The position numbers and the translations under genes are program-made. Source: Vreelandella massiliensis (lineage in GTDB: Bacteria > Pseudomonadota > Gammaproteobacteria > Pseudomonadales > Halomonadaceae). Taken from it: DNA of 64,000 nt. Under the pieces are notes generated by a model. The model was not told where the DNA came from. It saw nothing but the letters and a program-made list of their open reading frames with translations, and did not search any database. The stretch is taken from positions 481,713 through 545,712 of the forward strand of contig NZ_LT699745.1 of assembly GCF_900155385.1 (NCBI RefSeq). The letters are read 5' to 3'. Numbering within the stretch: position 1 is the first letter of the stretch; each line of letters starts with the position of its first letter. Shown one piece after another: positions 35,868 through 44,331 of the stretch.

Positions 35868-36692
35868 TTACAGCCGCAGGGCGGCGTGGCGGTTGACATC
35901 TTTATACAGCAAGTAGCGAAACGGCCCTGGACCGCCGGCATAGCAGGCCTGCGGGCAGAAGGCGCGCAGCCACATGAAATCCCCCGCTTCGACCTCCACC
36001 CACTGCTGGTTTAAGTGATACACCGCCTTGCCTTCGAGCACGTAAAGACCGTGCTCCATCACGTGGGTTTCATCGAAGGGAATCACGCCACCCGGCTGGA
36101 AGGTGACGATATTGACGTGCATGTCGTGGCGCACATCCGTCGGGTCGACAAAGCGCGTGGTCGCCCAACGCCCCTCGGTGCCGGGCATCTCGATGGGAGC
36201 AACGTCCTGCTCGTTGGTGACAAAGGCCTCGGGCACCTCCAGCCCGTCGACAAATGCATACGCCTTGCGTACCCAGTGAAAGCGCACCGGCGCTTGCGAG
36301 GCATTGCGCACCTGCCACTGGCTCCCCGGGGGAATAAACGCATAGCCGCCCGGCGCCATCACGTGGCGCTCACCGGCAAGCGTCAGCGTTAATTCGCCCT
36401 CAACGACAAACAGCACGCCTTCGGCTTGCGGGTCGAGCTCGGGCGTGTCGCTGCCCCCGCCCGGCTGCACCTCCATGATGTACTGGGAAAACGTCTCCGC
36501 GAAGCCCGAGAGCGGCCGCGCTAATACCCACAGGCGCGTACCTTCCCAAAACGGCAGCTTGCTGGTGACGATATCCTGCATCACCCCTTTGGGGATCAGC
36601 GCATAGGCCTCGGTAAAAACGGCGCGATCCGCGGTTAACTGCGTTTGTGGCGGATGCCCACCCTGCGGGGCGTAGTAGCTGGCTTTGTTCAT
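35868..36692 (-). CDS. allE: (S)-ureidoglycine aminohydrolase
   Basis: AllE removes ammonia from ureidoglycine, giving ureidoglycolate for AllA. The protein is a double cupin of 274 residues; it begins MNKASYYAPQGGHPPQTQLT and the second cupin has FDETHVMEHGLYVLEGKAVY with manganese-type His and Glu residues, then GDFMWLRAFCPQACYAGG. Length equals that of E. coli AllE (261) within the usual range. It starts 12 bases after puuE. AllE implies that an allantoate amidohydrolase makes its substrate; that gene is not in this window. Confidence 0.95.
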   Translation of the reverse strand: MNKASYYAPQGGHPPQTQLTADRAVFTEAYALIPKGVMQDIVTSKLPFWEGTRLWVLARPLSGFAETFSQYIMEVQPGGGSDTPELDPQAEGVLFVVEGELTLTLAGERHVMAPGGYAFIPPGSQWQVRNASQAPVRFHWVRKAYAFVDGLEVPEAFVTNEQDVAPIEMPGTEGRWATTRFVDPTDVRHDMHVNIVTFQPGGVIPFDETHVMEHGLYVLEGKAVYHLNQQWVEVEAGDFMWLRAFCPQACYAGGPGPFRYLLYKDVNRHAALRL

Positions 36693-36704
36693 CTTTTATC
36701 CCTT

Positions 36705-37643
36705 TCAGCGGCTTCGCGCGGGGTGGTGCTCGGCCCAGTGGCGGGCGATATCGACGCGGCGCGTCACCCAGACACGGTCGAATGTCTCGATGTAATCCAG
36801 AAAGCGCTGCAGGGCGCGAAAACGCCCCGGGCGGCCGAGCAAGCGGCAGTGCATGCCCACCGAGAGTATTTTGGGGGTGTCTTCGCCTTCGGCGTAAAGC
36901 ACATCGAAGGCGTCGCGCAGGTAGGTAAAGAAGTGATCGGCGGTGTTAAAGCCCTGCGGCGCGGCAAAGCGCATATCGTTGCTATCCAGCGTGTACGGCA
37001 TGATTAAATGGTCGTGCTCGCGCCCTTGGCTATCTTGGGCACGGGTCCAGAACGGCAGATCGTCGCCGTAGTAGTCGCTGTCGTATAAAAAGCCGCCTTC
37101 ATCCAGCAAAAGCCGCCGGGTATTGGGGCTATCGCGACCGGTGTACCAGCCTGCGGGCTTCTCACCGTAGAGGCGCTGGAAAATCTCCAGCGCTTTTTGC
37201 AGGTGCTCGCGCTCCACCGCTTCGGGCACTTCCTGGTAATGAATCCAACGATAGCCGTGGCAGGCCACCTCGTGACCCAACTCCTTAAAGGCGTGCGCCA
37301 CATCGGGGTGGCGCTCCAACGCCATGGCCACGCCGAAAACGGTGAGCGGCAAGCCACGGCGCTCAAACTCGCGCAGAATCCGCCACACGCCCACCCGCGA
37401 GCCGTACTCGTAGATCGACTCCATGCTCAGGTGGCGGTCAGGGAAGGCCGGCGCGCCGATGATCTCGGAGAGAAACTGCTCCGAGCCCGCATCGCCGTGG
37501 AGCACACTGTTTTCCGCGCCCTCTTCGTAATTAAGCACAAACTGCACGGCGATGCGCGCCCTGCCCGGCCAGTTGGCCTGCGGCGGCGTACGGCCGTAGC
37601 CAATGAGGTCACGAGGGTAGGACGAGAAAGATGGGGAAGACAT
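36705..37643 (-). CDS. puuE: Allantoinase PuuE
   Basis: PuuE opens the allantoin ring to allantoate. It belongs to the polysaccharide-deacetylase fold and not to the metal amidohydrolases. The 312-residue protein shows YPRDLIGYGRTPPQANWPGR, FVLNYEEGAENSVLHGD, GHEVACHGYRWIHYQ and GWYTGRDSPNTRRLL. ATG 37643 with AGGAG upstream is chosen; the frame to 37715 is not needed. It opens the operon puuE-allE-allA. Two TTGTATACAA-like sites lie 63 and 171 bases upstream. Confidence 0.95.
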   Translation of the reverse strand: MSSPSFSSYPRDLIGYGRTPPQANWPGRARIAVQFVLNYEEGAENSVLHGDAGSEQFLSEIIGAPAFPDRHLSMESIYEYGSRVGVWRILREFERRGLPLTVFGVAMALERHPDVAHAFKELGHEVACHGYRWIHYQEVPEAVEREHLQKALEIFQRLYGEKPAGWYTGRDSPNTRRLLLDEGGFLYDSDYYGDDLPFWTRAQDSQGREHDHLIMPYTLDSNDMRFAAPQGFNTADHFFTYLRDAFDVLYAEGEDTPKILSVGMHCRLLGRPGRFRALQRFLDYIETFDRVWVTRRVDIARHWAEHHPARSR

Positions 37644-37705
37644 CGGGCAGCTCCTGCGGAAATATACGCTATCGGCTGGTTGTATAAGACAACCATGCAA
37701 GCATA

Positions 37706-37715
37706 TCGTATACAA
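37706..37715. promoter_or_regulatory. GntR operator 1 upstream of puuE
   Basis: TCGTATACAA, one base off the palindrome TTGTATACAA. It stands 63 bases before the puuE start codon, next to a GGTTGT/ACAACC dyad at 37679-37695. Confidence 0.55.
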
Positions 37716-37813
37716 AAAAATGGTAGCGTTCTACTCGCAAGCATCTTATGGGCGACTTTACGCCGGCTTGTAACAGCAAATGGCTTTTTTACCCCGACAC
37801 GACACTAGAATAA

Positions 37814-37823
37814 TTGTATACAA
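37814..37823. promoter_or_regulatory. GntR operator 2 upstream of puuE
   Basis: A perfect TTGTATACAA. It is 108 bases from operator 1, so DNA looping between the two is possible. The gap 37644-38005 between puuE and the divergent fusion gene holds these sites and no gene. Confidence 0.6.
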
Positions 37824-38005
37824 ACCTTTAGTGCCGATAACTCCATTCTGTTTTTGCACTCCCCCTCTCGCTGTCAGCGTGCTATCCACCGGAGTAGGAA
37901 AGGAGGCGCTCATTTGCCCTATTGCCGCTTTGCCGACTAGCTTTGTGTAAACGGATTGGCCTTTAACGGCTGGAATTATCACATGTCGGCAAGAGGTTCT
38001 CGATC

Positions 38006-40489
38006 ATGCAGGACAACGAGCAGCAGTCACGTAAGGAGAAGCCGATTGTGGTGATTACGGGGGCCGCCGGGGACATCGGTACGGCCCTCACGCGCACGCT
38101 CGGCCGCGATTACCGCATCATCGGCCTGGACATGAATAAGGCCGAGAAAGCGGACGATAGCTTTGAGTTCGACCTCACCTCGCTGGATTCCGTCAAGGAC
38201 GTCTGCCGAACCATTGCCGAGAAGCATGGCAGCAAAATTGCGGCGGTGGTCCACCTGGCTGCCTACTTCGACTTCACAGGCGAGCATTCACCGCTCTACG
38301 ATAAGGTGAATGTCGAAGGCACCAAGAACCTGCTTGAGGCGCTGAAGGAGCTTGAGGTCGAGCGTTTTATTTACTCCAGCACCATGCTGGTTCACGCGCC
38401 GCAAGAACCCGGCAAGCGCGTCAGCGAGGAGACGCCCATCGGCCCGACCTGGGCCTATCCCGAGTCCAAGGCCGAGACCGAGGCGGTCATCAAAGAGCAC
38501 GCCGGCAACATGCCTTACACGCTGCTGCGCCTGGCCGGTATGTACGACGAGAAAAACGCGATTCCCACCCTCTCGCACCAGATCGCGCGTATTTACGAAC
38601 AGACCCTGAAGAGCCACTTCTACTCCGGCTACACCGGCGCCGGCCAGGCCTGCGTGCACAAAAAAGACATGATTGACGCCTTTCGCCGGGCCATTGAGCG
38701 CCGCCGCGAGCTGCCCAAGGAGAACGCTATCCTGGTCGGCGAGCCACACTGCCTGAGCTACAAGGCCTTGCAGAACCGCCTGGGTGAGCTGATTCACGGC
38801 AAGGAGAAGTGGGAAACCTTGATCGCGCCTAAGCTCGTGGCCAAAGCCGGCGCCGCGGTCGAGGAGAAGAGCGAGCCGCTAGTACCCGACGACTTCGACA
38901 AGGATGAGAAGCCCTTTATTCGGCCCTTCATGATCGATATGGCCGACGACCACTACGAGCTCGATATCAATAGAGCCCGTAAGCAGCTAGGCTGGGAGCC
39001 GCGCCACGAGCTGTACGACTCCCTTGAGGATATCGTCGCGAACCTACTGGATGACCCCAAAGGCTGGTACGCCGCCAACGGTATCACCCCACCTGACTGG
39101 GTGGAGAGGGCCGACGAAAAAGGCCACAACCCCGAGCAAGTACGCCAACGCCACCACGACACCGTCATCCGCCAGCACCACTCTTTCCTGTGGGCTCACT
39201 TTCTCACCATTGCCCTGGGTTTCTGGCTTCTTGCGTCACCGGCCACCCTGGGTTACGACAACCCGGGAATGATCTATAGCGACACCCTTTCCGGGGTACT
39301 ACTGGCCATCTTCGGCGGACTGTCGCTCTCTTTTCATCAGCGCTGGGCGCGATTTGGCTCCGCAGCAGTGGGGCTTTGGCTACTGTTCGCGCCGTTGGTG
39401 TTCTTAAGCGAAAGTGCCGCGGCCTATCTCAACGGTACCCTGATCGGTGCCCTTGCCATCGGCTTTTCCGCCCTGGCGCTCCCCACGCCCGGCATCTCGC
39501 CGGTGGCGGAGACCACCGGACCCACCACACCGCCGGGCTGGAACAACAACCCGTCGAGCTGGTTTCAGCGCATGCCGATTATCATTCTGGCGTTTATCGG
39601 CTTCTTTATCTCCCGCTACCTCGCGGCCTATCAGCTGGGCCACATTGATGCCGTGTGGGACCCTTTCTTCGGCGGCACGCGTACGGGGCTTAACGGTACC
39701 GAGGACATCATTACATCCAAGGTATCCGAAGCCTGGCCGATTCCCGACGCGGGTCTGGGCGGCATTATCTACCTACTTGAGATCCTGCTCGGCCTTCTGG
39801 GCAGCACCCGGCGCTGGCGTACCATGCCGTGGGTAGTAGCCTCCTTTGGCGTGCTGATCGTGCCACTTGGCGTGGTCTCGGTGACCTTCATCATTATTCA
39901 GCCCATCGTGATCGGCACGCTCTGCACCCTCTGCCTGATTCAGGCCGGCGCCATGCTGCTGCAGATCGCTTATGCCTTCAATGAGCTTGTCGCCACCGGT
40001 GAGTTTCTCAAGCGCCGCCACAAGGCCGGTGCGCCGGTACTCAAGATCTTCTTCACCGGCGATACCGACGAAGGGGAAAGCGAGACGCGCAAGGATGACT
40101 TCCAGCGCTCCCCCATCGCCATTGCCCGGGATATCATCACCACTGGGGTCAACCTACCCTGGAACCTGGCGCTCTGCATCGTTATTGGCATCTGGCTGAT
40201 GTCCACCCGGCTGACCCTGGGGGCCGAGGGCACCATGGCCGATTGGGATCACCTGATTGGCGCGCTGATGATCACTGTCTCGCTTATCGCCATGGCGGAA
40301 TCGGCGCGCCCGGTGCGCTGGCTGCTGATCCCCTTGGGCAGCATGCTGTTCCTGACCCCTTTCCTGCATGGCGCCGGCGTCCTTGCCCTTTTGGCAAGCC
40401 TGGTCTGCGGGGCGGCGGTCATTGCCCTAAGCCTGCGTCGCGGCCCCATCCAAGGGCGCTACGGCAGCTGGGATCGGCTGATCGTCTGA
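38006..40489 (+). CDS. SDR / SPW / VKOR membrane fusion protein
   Basis: The 827-residue protein joins three parts. Residues about 10-350 are an extended SDR (NAD-binding ITGAAGDIGTAL, HLAAYFDFTG, YSSTMLVH, YPESK as Tyr-x3-Lys). Residues about 380-490 are SPW-type membrane repeats (FLWAHFLTIALGFWLLASPA). Residues about 510-670 resemble vitamin K epoxide reductase/DsbB proteins (ITSKVSEAWPIPDAGLGGII, RWRTMPWVV, IGTLCTLCLIQAGAML), where CTLC is the redox CxxC. More membrane helices of SPW kind close it. Only one Cys pair is seen in the VKOR part; the loop pair is absent. A redox role at the inner membrane driven by a quinone is plausible; substrate unknown. The rhomboid gene follows by 7 bases. 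Confidence 0.8.
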   Translation: MQDNEQQSRKEKPIVVITGAAGDIGTALTRTLGRDYRIIGLDMNKAEKADDSFEFDLTSLDSVKDVCRTIAEKHGSKIAAVVHLAAYFDFTGEHSPLYDKVNVEGTKNLLEALKELEVERFIYSSTMLVHAPQEPGKRVSEETPIGPTWAYPESKAETEAVIKEHAGNMPYTLLRLAGMYDEKNAIPTLSHQIARIYEQTLKSHFYSGYTGAGQACVHKKDMIDAFRRAIERRRELPKENAILVGEPHCLSYKALQNRLGELIHGKEKWETLIAPKLVAKAGAAVEEKSEPLVPDDFDKDEKPFIRPFMIDMADDHYELDINRARKQLGWEPRHELYDSLEDIVANLLDDPKGWYAANGITPPDWVERADEKGHNPEQVRQRHHDTVIRQHHSFLWAHFLTIALGFWLLASPATLGYDNPGMIYSDTLSGVLLAIFGGLSLSFHQRWARFGSAAVGLWLLFAPLVFLSESAAAYLNGTLIGALAIGFSALALPTPGISPVAETTGPTTPPGWNNNPSSWFQRMPIIILAFIGFFISRYLAAYQLGHIDAVWDPFFGGTRTGLNGTEDIITSKVSEAWPIPDAGLGGIIYLLEILLGLLGSTRRWRTMPWVVASFGVLIVPLGVVSVTFIIIQPIVIGTLCTLCLIQAGAMLLQIAYAFNELVATGEFLKRRHKAGAPVLKIFFTGDTDEGESETRKDDFQRSPIAIARDIITTGVNLPWNLALCIVIGIWLMSTRLTLGAEGTMADWDHLIGALMITVSLIAMAESARPVRWLLIPLGSMLFLTPFLHGAGVLALLASLVCGAAVIALSLRRGPIQGRYGSWDRLIV

Positions 40490-40496
40490 GGCCTAC

Positions 40497-41114
40497 ATGC
40501 TCAACCTAAGCCAGACGCCTATTACCCTGCTGCTGCTGGCGATCAACACGCTGGTGAGCCTTTTTGTGTTGATGCGCCGGCCGGCCCTTCTCGACTACCT
40601 GAGCCTGGTGCCTTGGCGGGTACTGCGCAACGGCGAGCTTCACCGGTTGATCACGGCCGGGTTCGTGCATGTCAATGGCACGCACCTGCTGGTTAATATG
40701 ATCACCCTCTACTTCTTCGGCCCCTGGATGGAGGTTACCCTGGGCTCGGCGAGCTTTCTGCTGCTCTACTTCGGTGCCGAGCTCGCGGCTCACGGTTTCT
40801 CCCTGGTGATTCACCGGCGCAATCCGCGCTATGCGGCCGTGGGCGCCTCGGGGGCCATCAGCGGGGTGCTCTTCGCCTTCTGCCTCTATGAACCCTTCCG
40901 GCTGCTGTTTTTGTTCTTCGTGATACCCATTCCGGCCATCGTCTTTGCCATCGGGTTTGTGATTATTTCGCTCATGGCCATGCGTCGACAGGCGGGCCAG
41001 GTCGGCGGGTTCGCCCACGAGGCCCACCTAGGCGGCGCTTTTGGGGGCGTGGTGATCGCCATTGTGCTTGACCCGGCGGTGCTGCCGGGCCTGCTGCAGA
41101 AGCTGGCTGGCTAA
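40497..41114 (+). CDS. Rhomboid-family intramembrane protease
   Basis: This 205-residue membrane protein has the rhomboid core of six helices: FVHVNGTHLLVNMITLYFFG, the catalytic Ser in AAVGASGAISGVLFAF (about residue 119) and the catalytic His in AHEAHLGGAFGGVV (about 181). Rhomboids cut membrane-spanning substrates. It begins 7 bases after the SDR-SPW-VKOR stop, so the two form one transcript and may act on the same membrane or envelope process. It ends 18 bases before the convergent gntR gene. Confidence 0.88.
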   Translation: MLNLSQTPITLLLLAINTLVSLFVLMRRPALLDYLSLVPWRVLRNGELHRLITAGFVHVNGTHLLVNMITLYFFGPWMEVTLGSASFLLLYFGAELAAHGFSLVIHRRNPRYAAVGASGAISGVLFAFCLYEPFRLLFLFFVIPIPAIVFAIGFVIISLMAMRRQAGQVGGFAHEAHLGGAFGGVVIAIVLDPAVLPGLLQKLAG

Positions 41115-41132
41115 GCGCGCCGGATGGCGGCG

Positions 41133-41927
41133 TCAGGCCCCGAAAATCTGGTGCAGGTCCGGGGTGCTGTCATCCTTCTCCACGATCGATAGCGACGCTT
41201 CTATCGCCTTGAGGTGGCGGCCCATAAACGCTTCGGCCCGTTCGGCGTCGCCTTGTTCGAGAAAGCCGATTAGGTTGTCGTGGTCGTGGGACTCGCACCC
41301 CAAATGGCCCCGATGGCCGTAGACCGCCATGATCAGCGACGAGCGCGAGCAGAGCTGCTCAACGAACGCCGCCAGCGTCGCGTTCCCCGACAGCCGCGCC
41401 AGTTGAATATGGAAGTCCGCCGAGAGCTTGATCGCCGTGCTGCGCTCACCGCTGCGTAGCGCTTCCCGTTCCTGGCGGGCCATATCGCGCAGCGCGGCCG
41501 CTTCTTTCGATGTCATGCGGCGGGCGACGTCGGGCATGAGCCCGCACTCCACCAGCTGGCGGGCGTCGAACACATCCTTGGCCTCATCCGCCGTGGGGCG
41601 CGTCACGCTCGCGCCGCGCCGGGGGGTTAGCGTGACCAGCTGCTCCAGCGCCAAGCGCTGAAGAATCTTGCGTATACCGGTGCGGCTAATACCGAACACC
41701 TCGGCCAGGGCGTCTTCGCGCAGCCGCGCGCCGGGTTTCAGGCGCTGCTCGATAATGGCGTCGCTCACCGCCCGATAAATCGACTCGTGGCGCGCTTCGC
41801 CTGGTTTTTTACCGGCTGGCTTTTTACCCACTGGGTTTTTACCGACCGGGGCTTTATCCGCGTCGAGTTTGTCTACATCGTTTTTGTCTACACCGGGTGC
41901 TGCCTGCACATCGCTCATTCCTATCAC
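41133..41927 (-). CDS. GntR-family regulator (FCD type) of purine catabolism
   Basis: This 264-residue regulator has a winged helix of GntR type (SIYRAVSDAIIEQRLKPGAR and LAEVFGISRTGIRKILQRLA, about residues 50-110) and a C-terminal FCD ligand domain with metal-type His residues (SADFHIQLARLSGN, GHRGHLG). A Lys-rich low-complexity stretch (VDKNDVDKLDADK, then VGKNPVGKKPAGKK) precedes the DNA-binding domain and is unusual. Its start overlaps the puuD stop by 4 bases, so it is in the uraH-puuD operon. FCD regulators bind short palindromes with GTATAC cores, which matches the repeated TTGTATACAA sites nearby. The ligand is probably a purine breakdown product. Confidence 0.85.
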   Translation of the reverse strand: MIGMSDVQAAPGVDKNDVDKLDADKAPVGKNPVGKKPAGKKPGEARHESIYRAVSDAIIEQRLKPGARLREDALAEVFGISRTGIRKILQRLALEQLVTLTPRRGASVTRPTADEAKDVFDARQLVECGLMPDVARRMTSKEAAALRDMARQEREALRSGERSTAIKLSADFHIQLARLSGNATLAAFVEQLCSRSSLIMAVYGHRGHLGCESHDHDNLIGFLEQGDAERAEAFMGRHLKAIEASLSIVEKDDSTPDLHQIFGA

Positions 41928-43123
41928 TCCTCCCAGGCTGCGATGATATCGCGCTCCTCAGCGGTCATGTTAGTGATATTGCCCAGCGGCATATAGTGGT
42001 TGCCCACGACCTGCTGGATGGTCTCGCGCTGCTGCGCGATCGCTTCCCAGCTTTCAAAGGCATAGCCCGCGGGAGGCGCGCTGAACGCAGCATGCTCGGG
42101 GTCGCGGGCGTGACACTGCACGCAGTGCTGCGCGATGATCGCGCTCACCTGCTCACGCCCCGGGGCTTCACTCTCCGCTGAGGCGGGGCCGGAGGCGCTG
42201 GGCGCGCCGACCACGAATGCCAGCACAATCAACGCGGCACCGGCCACCAGGTAGAGCGGTTTGTTGTGGCCTGCGTGCATGAGCACGAAAAACTGGCGAA
42301 TCACCGCTCCGGCGAAGATGAGCAGCGCCATGACCACCCACGCAAGTTCATGGGAGTAGAGGAACGAGTAGTGGTTACTGATCATCAACAGCACCACCGG
42401 CAGCGTGAAGTAGGTGTTGTGCACCGAACGCTGCTTGCCGCGTTTGCCGTCCAGCGGGTTGGGCGTCTCGCCCGCCTGCATCGCGTTCACCATGCGCCGC
42501 TGCCCGGGAATGATCCAGAAGAAGACGTTGGCCGACATCGCCGTGGCCATCACCGCGCCGGTGAGCAGAAACGCCGCGCGCCCGGTAAACATCTGGGTGC
42601 TCAGATACGCCACCACGACCATCATGACCGCCACGGCGACACTTAGCAGGCCATCACGCTCCATGTTGGGGCTAATGCGCTTGCACAGCTCGTTGTAAAC
42701 CACCCAGCCGCCGAGCAGAAACGCCAGCGCCAGCAGGTTGGCCTGCCAGCCGTCGAGATCCGCCGCCCACGCCCAGGGGCTATTGGCGTTCACCAGGTAA
42801 AAGTCGGGGCTTGCCATGTACAGCACCACGAACAGGGCAAAACCGGTCAGCCAGGTGGTGTAAGCCTTCCAGAACGACCAGTGCAGATCACCGGGCAGTT
42901 TGGCCGGCGCGGTGGTGTATTTCTGATTGTGGTAAAAACCGCCGCCGTGGACAGCCCACATTTCACCGAACACGCCCTTTTCGCGGTCCTCCGCGGCTTT
43001 GGGTGTTCGCAGGCTGTTATCCAGCATCACGAAGTAGATCGATTCGCCAATCCAGGCAATGGCCGCAATGACGTGCAGCCAGCGCAGCAGCAAATTGACG
43101 ACATCAACGATATAGCCGTACAT
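41924..43123 (-). CDS. puuD: Urate hydroxylase PuuD (membrane, cytochrome c tail)
   Basis: PuuD oxidises urate to 5-hydroxyisourate and passes electrons to the respiratory chain. The N-terminal membrane part (about eight helices; LLRWLHVIAAIAWIGESIYF, EMWAVHGGGFYHNQKY) is the urate oxidase N domain. The C-terminal part is a small cytochrome c with CVQCH near residue 336 and Met in NHYMPLGNITNM as a likely haem ligand. 399 residues is normal. The gene lies between uraH and gntR and overlaps the latter. Confidence 0.95.
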   Translation of the reverse strand: MYGYIVDVVNLLLRWLHVIAAIAWIGESIYFVMLDNSLRTPKAAEDREKGVFGEMWAVHGGGFYHNQKYTTAPAKLPGDLHWSFWKAYTTWLTGFALFVVLYMASPDFYLVNANSPWAWAADLDGWQANLLALAFLLGGWVVYNELCKRISPNMERDGLLSVAVAVMMVVVAYLSTQMFTGRAAFLLTGAVMATAMSANVFFWIIPGQRRMVNAMQAGETPNPLDGKRGKQRSVHNTYFTLPVVLLMISNHYSFLYSHELAWVVMALLIFAGAVIRQFFVLMHAGHNKPLYLVAGAALIVLAFVVGAPSASGPASAESEAPGREQVSAIIAQHCVQCHARDPEHAAFSAPPAGYAFESWEAIAQQRETIQQVVGNHYMPLGNITNMTAEERDIIAAWEE

Positions 43124-43154
43124 GGCGCTCTCCCTTTACGCGTCGTTAACGGCG

Positions 43155-43508
43155 TTAGCTGCCGCGATAGGTGGTGTAGCCGTAAGGCGAGAGCAGCAGC
43201 GGCACGTGGTAATGCTGGCTTTCATCGGCGACGCCAAAGCGCAGCGGAATCACATTCAAAAAGCGCGGCTCCGACGCTTCCTGCTGCTGGCGGCGCAGGT
43301 AGTCGCCGGCGTGAAAGACCAGCTCGTACTCCCCTACCGTAAACGCCTCGCCCTCAAGCAGCGGGGCATCGCAGCGGCCGTCGTCATTGGTGGTCACGCT
43401 TGCTAGGTGATCGCGCTGCGTGCCTGACAGGCGATACACATCAATGATGATGCCCTGGCCGGGGCGGCCCTGGGCGGTATCCAGTACGTGGGTGGTTAAG
43501 CGTCCCAT
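43155..43508 (-). CDS. uraH: 5-hydroxyisourate hydrolase
   Basis: UraH (transthyretin-like) hydrolyses 5-hydroxyisourate to OHCU. The 117-residue protein has [17 protein letters not shown] (catalytic His), an Arg in the central part, [19 protein letters not shown] at the end, with the family tail YRGS. No signal peptide, so it is cytoplasmic. It is the first gene of uraH-puuD-gntR and diverges from uraD. Confidence 0.96.
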   Translation of the reverse strand: MGRLTTHVLDTAQGRPGQGIIIDVYRLSGTQRDHLASVTTNDDGRCDAPLLEGEAFTVGEYELVFHAGDYLRRQQQEASEPRFLNVIPLRFGVADESQHYHVPLLLSPYGYTTYRGS

Positions 43509-43571
43509 CTTGCCTCCTTAATGAGCATTGGCGGTGAGGTTGAGCGAGACCCGCTGAGCGTTATTCGTCAG

Positions 43572-43606
43572 TTGAGAGTACCTTCCGTCGTTTTTATTGT
43601 ATACAG
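43572..43606 (+). promoter_or_regulatory. uraD promoter with GntR operator
   Basis: TTGAGA (43572-43577) and TATTGT (43595-43600) are spaced by 17 bases. TTGTATACAG (43597-43606) overlaps the -10 box. The same site is also in the upstream region of the divergent uraH operon, so it could control both. Confidence 0.55.
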
Positions 43607-43642
43607 TATTGAAATCAAAACCCACACAATACGGGAGAAAGC

Positions 43643-44182
43643 ATGTCGACCCCTACGCCTCGCTCCGTTCTTGAACCCCGCCCCAGCGCGCTCGATGTAG
43701 ACGCCTTCGTGGCCCATTACGGTGATATTTACGAGCACTCCCCCTGGGTGGCCGAAGCCGCCTGGCGACAAGGGTTAACCCCGGCGCACGACACCCCCGA
43801 CGCCCTTGCCGAGCTAATGGGAGAGATGCTTAAACAGGCCAGCAGCGACGAGCAGATTGCGGTGATTCGCGCCCACCCGGATTTGGCCGGCAAAGCGGCT
43901 CTCGCGGGAGAGCTCACCTCCGATTCAACGCGTGAGCAAGCCGGCGCGGGGCTGGATCAGTGCACGCCCGAGGAGTTCGCGCGCTTTGAGCGCCTGAACA
44001 AAACGTACAAAGATAAATTTGGCTTTCCCTTTGTCATCGCCGTGAAAGGCTTGGACCGCCACGCTATTTTGCGCGCCTTTGAAGCGCGCATCGATAACGA
44101 CTTAGCGACCGAGCGGCGCACGGCCATCGAGCAGATTAACCGTATCGGCAAGTTGCGCCTGCGCGACCGCCTGACGCGCTAG
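43643..44182 (+). CDS. uraD: OHCU decarboxylase
   Basis: UraD converts OHCU to (S)-allantoin. The 179-residue protein shows the family motifs: HSPWVAEAAW (catalytic His), IRAHPDLAGKAALAGELTSD, STREQAGAGLDQC, NKTYKDKFGFPFVIAVKGLD and the helical end. GGGAGA lies before the ATG. It is alone on the plus strand before the permease gene, with a 149-base gap that has another operator. Confidence 0.96.
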   Translation: MSTPTPRSVLEPRPSALDVDAFVAHYGDIYEHSPWVAEAAWRQGLTPAHDTPDALAELMGEMLKQASSDEQIAVIRAHPDLAGKAALAGELTSDSTREQAGAGLDQCTPEEFARFERLNKTYKDKFGFPFVIAVKGLDRHAILRAFEARIDNDLATERRTAIEQINRIGKLRLRDRLTR

Positions 44183-44242
44183 CCGTGTGTAACGTTTGCC
44201 GGCGGGAGGACTGACCGCGCGAACCTTCCACCAAAGTGGTGA

Positions 44243-44271
44243 TTGAAATTTATTCCTGTATACAATCTTAT
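44243..44271 (+). promoter_or_regulatory. Promoter with GntR operator before the purine permease
   Basis: TTGAAA (44243-44248) and TCTTAT (44266-44271) are spaced by 17 bases. CTGTATACAA (44256-44265) fills the spacer, a place where a bound repressor would block polymerase. Confidence 0.55.
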
Positions 44272-44331
44272 GTGTATATGGATGCAATAAATCACCCTTG
44301 AAAGGCCAACAACATACACAAAAGGCTCGCT

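Noticed and set aside
37758..37982. 74-codon minus-strand frame before puuE
   Set aside because: It covers a regulatory gap with an operator and has no recognisable motif.
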